Below are positions 58,982-64,000 of a stretch of DNA of 64,000 bases, piece after piece. Numbering within the stretch: the first letter of the stretch is position 1; each line of letters begins with the position of its first letter. The notes beneath the pieces are model-generated. The model was not told where the DNA came from. It was given only the letters and a program-made list of their open reading frames with translations, and made no database searches. The translations under genes and the position numbers were made by a program. The stretch is from Acinetobacter soli (GTDB lineage: Bacteria; Pseudomonadota; Gammaproteobacteria; Pseudomonadales; Moraxellaceae), in the NCBI RefSeq assembly GCF_000760595.1, contig NZ_BBNM01000010.1, positions 1 to 64,000 of the forward strand, read 5' to 3'.

Positions 58982-58992
58982 GGACTATAAGA

Positions 58993-60594
58993 ATGACTGA
59001 AGTTACTTTTACTGAAACACTTGTACAAACGGTAAATCCTCCATTTGATTCACTAAAGACTGCACAAGAGTTTACAACTACAATTCAAGATTTCATTACA
59101 TGGGATACAGTCGGTCTACTTATTGATGAAAGTGGTCAAAACTTAGTTGTTTTATTATTAGAAAATGATGCTGTAATCAGTTCCCTAAGAGCTAACCTGT
59201 ATGAGACTGATCTACTTCAATTCATATTAGAACTATCTAATAAACAAACCAAAAAAATTATTCTGCATGCTTGGCAAGGTCATACAGTAAATTGTTCTCA
59301 TTTAAGCGATTTAAAAAAACTTGAGCATATTTGGCATAATAAAAGCGCTTATCAAGCTACAGAATTTATTAAAGTAATTGAAATTAAAAAATTCATCAAA
59401 AGCTATTTTAAGCCAGTAAAAAAAATTGGACGAGGTAATCCGTTTACTGCCGAGACAAAGCGACTGGTCATGCAAGATAGTCATGGACGCTGCATGTTCA
59501 CTGGATGCGGTGATCGACTAGATATCGAACAACTTACAGGCATGAAGGGTAATATAGGATACCTGGCTCATAATGTAGCCTCTTCAGAAAGAGGTGAAAG
59601 AGGAATTCCGTACCTTTCCGACATACTTTCCGATGACCCGGCAAACGTACTACTCTTGTGTGATAAACATCACCGATTAATTGATAAAATTGCAGCAAGT
59701 GATTACTCAGCACAACAACTGAGCGAAATGAGAAAATCCTATTGTGATTTAGCTAATACTTTACTTGACGCCCTAGCATTCAGCCCAATTCCTGTATATT
59801 CAATTTTATGGTCTGTAAATAGTAATGCTGTTGGTCATCCAGAACCAAAAGAGATTGCTTCATGTTTATCACTCTTACAACATCGGATGGATGGCTACCT
59901 TCAAAGGTTATGTGATAGTAATACGTTATATATGAAAAATCCTGACCAGTTTTCAAAACAACTCGTCATGATTATCCAGAATGAAGCTGACAAGATTATC
60001 CAACAGACAAGTTTAAATGGACATTGTGCTGCAATCTTCGCATTTGGCCCAATGCCTGCATTAATTGGCTTAGGTGCTTTATTAGGTAATAAAGGAAAGT
60101 TTCTCCCAATGCTGCGCGATAGAGAAGCAAATAAATGGGGTTGGCCAAACGCTTCAGCTGCGGATCGATCTTATGAAACTATTGGAATTGAAACCCTTCA
60201 AAAAGGTCCCGATGTAGTTTTATGCGTAAATTTCACGGCTATTATTGATAAAATTAAAAATAAAGCTCTTGAGCTAAAAACTGAATTGAATGCTGATATT
60301 GTTGAAATTAATGCACTTGAAGCATATTTAGGAAGTAAGGCTGTTCCACATCCGCATAATATTTCAAAATTCACTACTGAACTTCAGAAGCTTTTTCATC
60401 TATTAAAAGATAAACATGGCGTAAAGAGAGTGCATCTTTTAATTGCAGCTCCAAATGCAGCCTGTATAGCTTTAGGGCAAGCCATTGATTTACATCACCC
60501 AGATATCATTATCTATGACTTCGCACAAGATACTATGCTCCCTAATCTAATTATTAGAAATGATTCCCGTGGTAATCATTTAGAACTTCCATAA
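58993..60594 (+). CDS. cap5: CBASS effector: HNH nuclease-SAVED sensor with extra N-terminal domain (Cap5-like)
   Basis: A 533-residue protein. Residues 1-145 are an added alpha/beta domain that I do not recognise. The HNH nuclease covers about 155-240, with zinc cysteines (C167, C172, C223), His193 in LAHN and NVLLLCDKHHRLID. The SAVED domain (about 260-533) ends with GVKRVHLLIAAPNAACIALGQAIDL, its typical core, and binds the cyclic nucleotide. On activation such Cap5 proteins cut double-stranded DNA and kill the infected cell. Usual Cap5 is near 380-400 residues, so the 145-residue extension is the odd part. It is last in the tight CD-NTase-cap2-cap3 run. Confidence 0.87.
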   Translation: MTEVTFTETLVQTVNPPFDSLKTAQEFTTTIQDFITWDTVGLLIDESGQNLVVLLLENDAVISSLRANLYETDLLQFILELSNKQTKKIILHAWQGHTVNCSHLSDLKKLEHIWHNKSAYQATEFIKVIEIKKFIKSYFKPVKKIGRGNPFTAETKRLVMQDSHGRCMFTGCGDRLDIEQLTGMKGNIGYLAHNVASSERGERGIPYLSDILSDDPANVLLLCDKHHRLIDKIAASDYSAQQLSEMRKSYCDLANTLLDALAFSPIPVYSILWSVNSNAVGHPEPKEIASCLSLLQHRMDGYLQRLCDSNTLYMKNPDQFSKQLVMIIQNEADKIIQQTSLNGHCAAIFAFGPMPALIGLGALLGNKGKFLPMLRDREANKWGWPNASAADRSYETIGIETLQKGPDVVLCVNFTAIIDKIKNKALELKTELNADIVEINALEAYLGSKAVPHPHNISKFTTELQKLFHLLKDKHGVKRVHLLIAAPNAACIALGQAIDLHHPDIIIYDFAQDTMLPNLIIRNDSRGNHLELP

Positions 60595-60645
60595 ATAATT
60601 ATTTTACAAACTTATTTTTAATATTTTAAAAATGGGATAGACCTT

Positions 60646-62451
60646 ATGCCTAATACTTCTACAGATCAAAATACAAATCCTTCTGATGAGAATAATGTAA
60701 ATAAATTATGGGAAATTCTTAAACCATACAAAGATAAATATTTACAAGTTTGGTGGTATGGAGGGATGGCAAAAGGAAAAAGGCCTGGAGACCAGCCACA
60801 GGTCCATGTCTTATTCAGAGAGGTTTTAGAAGATTTCAGTCCCACTAATAACTTTATTCCAATTACAACCAATATCACGGATATTGTATCTTGGAGAGTT
60901 GATTCAATTTGGCATCAACAACGAAAGATTGATTCTTTAAACAAGGATATCTATGAATTTGTTATTGATCATACCGATTTCGAATTAAAATTTTTAAAAA
61001 TATATGAGAATGCCGATGAGAAGAAGAAAATTAACTTTTTCAAAAATCGAGAAGAATGTGCAATAGTAGATTCAAAATCGAAAAAAAATTGTATATCTTT
61101 CAAATTGAATCACCCTGAATTTAATGAACTTTTAATACCATGTCTAGAATTTCTCACTAGAGCTTATGGCTTATCAACTGAGCTCATTCGAATACTTACT
61201 ACTTATAATGAGAATGAACGCGAATCCCGATTATACACTCCCCACATAGGTGAGAAGGGTCTGTGGACTGTACTTCTCGGAGATGGTATTACCCGAGCAG
61301 ACCATGTTTTTGTTGCATATTATAAATATACTGAAATCGCTAAGAAGGCTTCACGTATTTTATTTAGTAGTATTGTTAAAAATTCTGATTTTAAACAAGC
61401 GAATATCTTTCCAGAAGTTGTTCCTTGGCATACTGAAACCTTACCGATCAGGGTGTCGGGATTCCACTTAGCTGGAACAAAAACATTTGTTGTGACAAGA
61501 ATCAGAGGTATGAAACCCCCAAAGAATGACCATATTAGAATAATTCCTAAAGTTACTGAACGCATTAATACCACCACAGACACTGATCACCCCAATCCAC
61601 CTTTACCTCAATTAGGTAGTGGTGACATCAATGTTTCCACAAATCTAGGTGGTCGACGTCCACCATCAGACCATGAATTAATAGAAGATGATTTTGAATG
61701 GATAGATGGCGGTCCTGCTAATGAATTAAGCAAATACAAATATGTAAAGCAGGTTAAACGCCCAAAACGTAAAAAGAAATTCATAGAAACACAAACCATT
61801 GGGACGGGAGCTCCTGACAATTCACCCGAGGTATTAAATACCCAAATACTGCCATCGACAAATAATTCAAAAGAGTTTCAAGCCCCTGTAGATGGCAGAA
61901 TCATTGGATTATGGAAAGCTTGTGTAAAAGCAATGGAAGTTAATCCACATTTAATTCAACAAGTGAGCTACTACACATTTGAAAAGGGATTTAATTATTC
62001 AGAACTCCCGATGTTGATCGGTTTTTTTACAGAATCTGAAGTACAAGTTCACAAAACCTGGTGCTATGCAAATTCATTAAAAACCCAGATAAGAGGAGCT
62101 TTAATTATCAGATTAACTTTATCTCAATTAGAACCTGTTTATATTTTTGATATACAGCCCGCCACATATACTTCTACTATACAAGGTGAAACTCTGACAA
62201 AAGAAAGAGGACATGCCGGTTTAGTTTTCCAAATGAAACAGGAAAAAGATCTTGAACAGTTTATTTCTGATTTAATGTATCTTCTGCCTCTTCATGAAGG
62301 TTCATACTCGCCCTCAGTGTTCCAAAGCTTGCTGGTCACTCAGATATTCTTATTTCGACATTCAAATACAAAAGGGCTCACTGAAGGTGAGTCAACTTTA
62401 TTGAATGCTTTAAGAAAGATAGGAATTGATAAAATAACGTTTAAGAATTAA
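60646..62451 (+). CDS. TnsE-like transposition protein
   Basis: A 601-residue protein with no HTH or membrane helix. Its layout follows Tn7 TnsE: a mixed N-terminal half, VSGFHLAGTKTFVVTRIRGM where TnsE has a similar strand pair, a low-complexity acidic then basic linker (about 320-420: EDDFEWIDGG, KRPKRKKKF), and a C-terminal domain (about 420-600) with RGALIIRLTLSQ, YSPSVFQSLL and a final H-x-x-x-KGLTEGE resembling KGLGE of TnsE. TnsE directs insertion to replicating DNA through the sliding clamp. The likeness is from memory, not an alignment, and no other tns gene is near. It starts 51 bases after the effector and could instead be a fifth CBASS gene. Confidence 0.5.
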   Translation: MPNTSTDQNTNPSDENNVNKLWEILKPYKDKYLQVWWYGGMAKGKRPGDQPQVHVLFREVLEDFSPTNNFIPITTNITDIVSWRVDSIWHQQRKIDSLNKDIYEFVIDHTDFELKFLKIYENADEKKKINFFKNREECAIVDSKSKKNCISFKLNHPEFNELLIPCLEFLTRAYGLSTELIRILTTYNENERESRLYTPHIGEKGLWTVLLGDGITRADHVFVAYYKYTEIAKKASRILFSSIVKNSDFKQANIFPEVVPWHTETLPIRVSGFHLAGTKTFVVTRIRGMKPPKNDHIRIIPKVTERINTTTDTDHPNPPLPQLGSGDINVSTNLGGRRPPSDHELIEDDFEWIDGGPANELSKYKYVKQVKRPKRKKKFIETQTIGTGAPDNSPEVLNTQILPSTNNSKEFQAPVDGRIIGLWKACVKAMEVNPHLIQQVSYYTFEKGFNYSELPMLIGFFTESEVQVHKTWCYANSLKTQIRGALIIRLTLSQLEPVYIFDIQPATYTSTIQGETLTKERGHAGLVFQMKQEKDLEQFISDLMYLLPLHEGSYSPSVFQSLLVTQIFLFRHSNTKGLTEGESTLLNALRKIGIDKITFKN

Positions 62452-62563
62452 CTGGAGTTTTTCAAACTGCCGTATGTATATGATAAATCAACTTAATTAT
62501 GAGTACTTTCTAAAAAAATTCAATAAATTCTTTTAAGCACAGGAGATTTAATATGAATTAAAA

Positions 62564-62947
62564 TCAAGCTAAATTTTTCAACACACCACACTTATCTACT
62601 GTACATAACCCATCACAAGTCTTTCTTATTTCTAATAGCTGCTGTATGAGTTTCTGCTGATTCCGAATATTTTCCTCTACATCGTTAATATGTGAATCGA
62701 TAAGCTCATTAACATCAGAACAATTTAGATTAGGCAGATCCTTATAATTTAGTAATTTTTTAATTTCAGTTAAGTTCATATTCAAAGAACGGCAATTCAC
62801 AATAAATTTCAACCGATCAATGTAATCTTCAGTATATAGTCTATAGTTACCTTGAGTTCGATCAGGTTTCGGGATTAAACCTTCTTTTTCATAAAACCGT
62901 ATTGTCAGTACTGAGCACGACGTTTTTTCAGAGAGCTCGCCTATCTT
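62564..62947 (-). CDS. cadR: CadR/PbrR-like MerR-family metal regulator
   Basis: A 127-residue dimeric regulator. The N-terminal winged helix-turn-helix (MKIGELSEKTSCSVLTIRFYEKEGL) and a coiled-coil linker precede the metal site Cys77, Cys112 with Cys116/Cys121, the spacing of Cd/Pb sensors of the CadR type. ATG 62947 is used because the MerR fold begins there; ten upstream in-frame codons overlap the operator side. It is divergent from a cation transporter with a textbook operator between, and should activate it on cadmium, lead or zinc. Confidence 0.9.
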   Translation of the reverse strand, partial: KIGELSEKTSCSVLTIRFYEKEGLIPKPDRTQGNYRLYTEDYIDRLKFIVNCRSLNMNLTEIKKLLNYKDLPNLNCSDVNELIDSHINDVEENIRNQQKLIQQLLEIRKTCDGLCTVDKCGVLKNLA

Positions 62948-62978
62948 CATAAACATTATGAAATACTCAAAATCCAAC

Positions 62979-63009
62979 TTGACTCTATAGTAGCTATAGA
63001 GATTTTAAT
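62979..63009 (+). promoter_or_regulatory. MerR-type promoter and operator of the transporter gene
   Basis: TTGACT (62979-62984) and TTTAAT (63004-63009) are 19 bases apart, the long spacing that only a MerR-family activator can correct. Between them CTCTATAG-TAG-CTATAGAG (62983-63001) is a perfect 8-bp inverted repeat, very like CadR and PbrR operators. Confidence 0.9.
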
Positions 63010-63026
63010 ATGCAATAAGTAAAGAT

Positions 63027-64000
63027 ATGACTATGGGCACATCAATGAGTGGTTGCGGTTGTAATAAAGAAAGTTCTTGTGAAGACACTAATCAAAATGA
63101 ATCAGAAACAAATTCTGGTAACAATAAAGATTTAACTACTGAAGAAAGTAAAAGCTCTTGTTTTGGTAATGAAGAAGTACCTAAACAATCTAAAACAGAT
63201 GAAAAAGATTCTTGTGCTAGTACTCAGCCATGTTCTACGCAGTCAAACTCATGTTGTGGCCCAAATTCGATAAGTTCATCTGAGACAGTTAGTGATAATG
63301 AGGGTGTGGCGACTTTCATCAGTAACTATAACATCCCTAAAATGGATTGTTCCGCAGAGGAACAAATGGTTCGGATGGCTTTATCTTCTTTGGTAAATGT
63401 TAAGAGGCTAGTTTTTGATTTGCCGAATCGAAACCTAAAAGTTATACATAATGGTGAAAGTAATGAAATCACTGCAAGACTTGAAGCTCTTGGGTTTGGA
63501 GCAAAATTAAATAAAACTGAAGCCGATGTAAATAAAGAGCATGCAAAAGAAGTCAGTACGTTTCTGATTCCGAAAATGGATTGCTCTGCTGAGGAGCAAA
63601 TGGTTCGAATGGCACTATCTTCAGTGAATGAAGTCAAAGGTCTGACATTTGATTTACCTAATAGGAAATTAAAAGTTTTTCATAATGATGGTCTTAATGA
63701 AATTACTAGCAAACTTGAGGCCCTTGGTTTTGGTGCCAAACTAGAAAGTACTGTTACATCTGTCGGTGAAATTCCGGAAAAAGCAGATACATCTGAACAA
63801 GCAAAAGTTTTAAAGATTCTTTTAGCAATTAATGCTGCACTTTTCGTTATTGAGTTTATTAGTGGCCTAATTGCAGCATCTACTGGGTTAATCGCAGACT
63901 CTCTTGATATGTTTGCAGATGCTGCTGTGTATGGTATTGCACTTTACGCTGTAGGGAAAGCTGCAAAGTACCAGGTTAAAGCAGCTCACTTTGCGGGTTG
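63027..64000 (+). CDS. Cation-diffusion-facilitator metal exporter with Cys-rich leader and doubled HMA-like domain (partial)
   Basis: The first 324 codons, cut by the window end. Residues 1-95 are a Cys/Ser/Asn-rich leader (GCGCN, CASTQPC, SCCGP). Two nearly identical 78-residue units follow, starting I103 and I181, each with IPKMDCSAEEQMVRMALSS and LEALGFGAKL, an HMA-like fold with a lone Cys instead of CxxC. CDF membrane helices begin near 265; the first metal site reads DSLDMFAD (DxxxD form), as in Cd/Zn/Fe exporters. It should pump Cd, Zn or Co out of the cytosol under CadR control. ATG 63027 has only a weak ribosome site. Confidence 0.88.
   Translation, partial: MTMGTSMSGCGCNKESSCEDTNQNESETNSGNNKDLTTEESKSSCFGNEEVPKQSKTDEKDSCASTQPCSTQSNSCCGPNSISSSETVSDNEGVATFISNYNIPKMDCSAEEQMVRMALSSLVNVKRLVFDLPNRNLKVIHNGESNEITARLEALGFGAKLNKTEADVNKEHAKEVSTFLIPKMDCSAEEQMVRMALSSVNEVKGLTFDLPNRKLKVFHNDGLNEITSKLEALGFGAKLESTVTSVGEIPEKADTSEQAKVLKILLAINAALFVIEFISGLIAASTGLIADSLDMFADAAVYGIALYAVGKAAKYQVKAAHFAG

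Larger units (their letters stand above)
53839..64000 (+). mobile_element. Tn7-like genomic island in comM (left end; right end outside window)
   Basis: The element begins TGTGATTTACAAAC directly after the comM Gly codons. Tn7-family ends begin TGT and carry several short TnsB-binding repeats; here two identical abutting 20-bp units occupy 53845-53884. The five bases before TGT, GTGGA, would be the target duplication; its partner and the rest of comM are not in the window. The content is accessory and AT-rich: regulator, CBASS, a TnsE-like gene, metal resistance. No tnsA, tnsB or tnsC is seen, so these should be near the other end or provided elsewhere. The end boundary is well supported; the extent to 64000 is assumed. 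Confidence 0.65.

Noticed and set aside
58993..60594. HNH homing endonuclease or intron-encoded nuclease
   Set aside because: A full SAVED domain follows the HNH and the gene sits in order behind CD-NTase, Cap2 and Cap3.

Overview
The window is a stretch of a gammaproteobacterial chromosome, almost certainly Acinetobacter. The reasons are the gene order (tRNA cluster ahead of tuf, trpE-gph, the unlinked gspN-gspC-gspD cluster, hemC-hemD-hemX-hemY, algZ-algR divergent from argH, xerD-dsbC-hom-thrC, gacA-pilS-pilR), the comM insertion site near the right side, and protein sequences that read as Acinetobacter orthologues throughout. I could not run a search, so the species is left open.

Positions 1-53838 are ordinary core chromosome. 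From left to right they hold: the start of tuf and four tRNAs; tryptophan and phosphoglycolate genes; an FHA protein; three type II secretion genes; an H-NS-like protein; a haem operon ending in a thioesterase; the AlgZ/AlgR two-component pair; argH-yggX; phoU; a TolC-like protein; a TPP riboswitch and thiC; nudF-cpdA; dksA-gluQ; murD-ftsW; a Fur-type box and feoA-feoB; xerD-dsbC-hom-thrC; pbpG; gacA and pilS-pilR; ctpA-gpmI; lptF-lptG; pepA-holC; riboflavin genes with an embedded DNA methyltransferase; nrdR; glnK-amtB; ubiK; and the first part of comM.

At 53839 comM stops abruptly after its Val-Gly-Gly-Gly codons. A sequence starting TGT follows, with two perfect, abutting 20-bp repeats. This looks like the end of a Tn7-like transposon in the gene that AbaR-type islands also interrupt. 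Everything from there to the window end is AT-rich cargo: a fused XRE-ImmA/IrrE regulator with a strong promoter; a structured RNA leader ahead of a 42-residue reading frame whose ribosome site is folded into a hairpin; a complete type II CBASS anti-phage operon (CD-NTase, Cap2 E2-E1, Cap3 JAMM protease, and an HNH-SAVED nuclease with an extra N-terminal domain); a protein that resembles TnsE; and a divergent CadR-like regulator and cation-diffusion transporter pair with a MerR-type operator between them. The second transposon end and the rest of comM lie beyond the window.

The most interesting part is 53839-60594. The peptidase-repressor, the leader RNA with its small reading frame, and the extended effector together suggest a CBASS locus with a control layer that I do not recognise from described systems. 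The link between these parts is inference from position.
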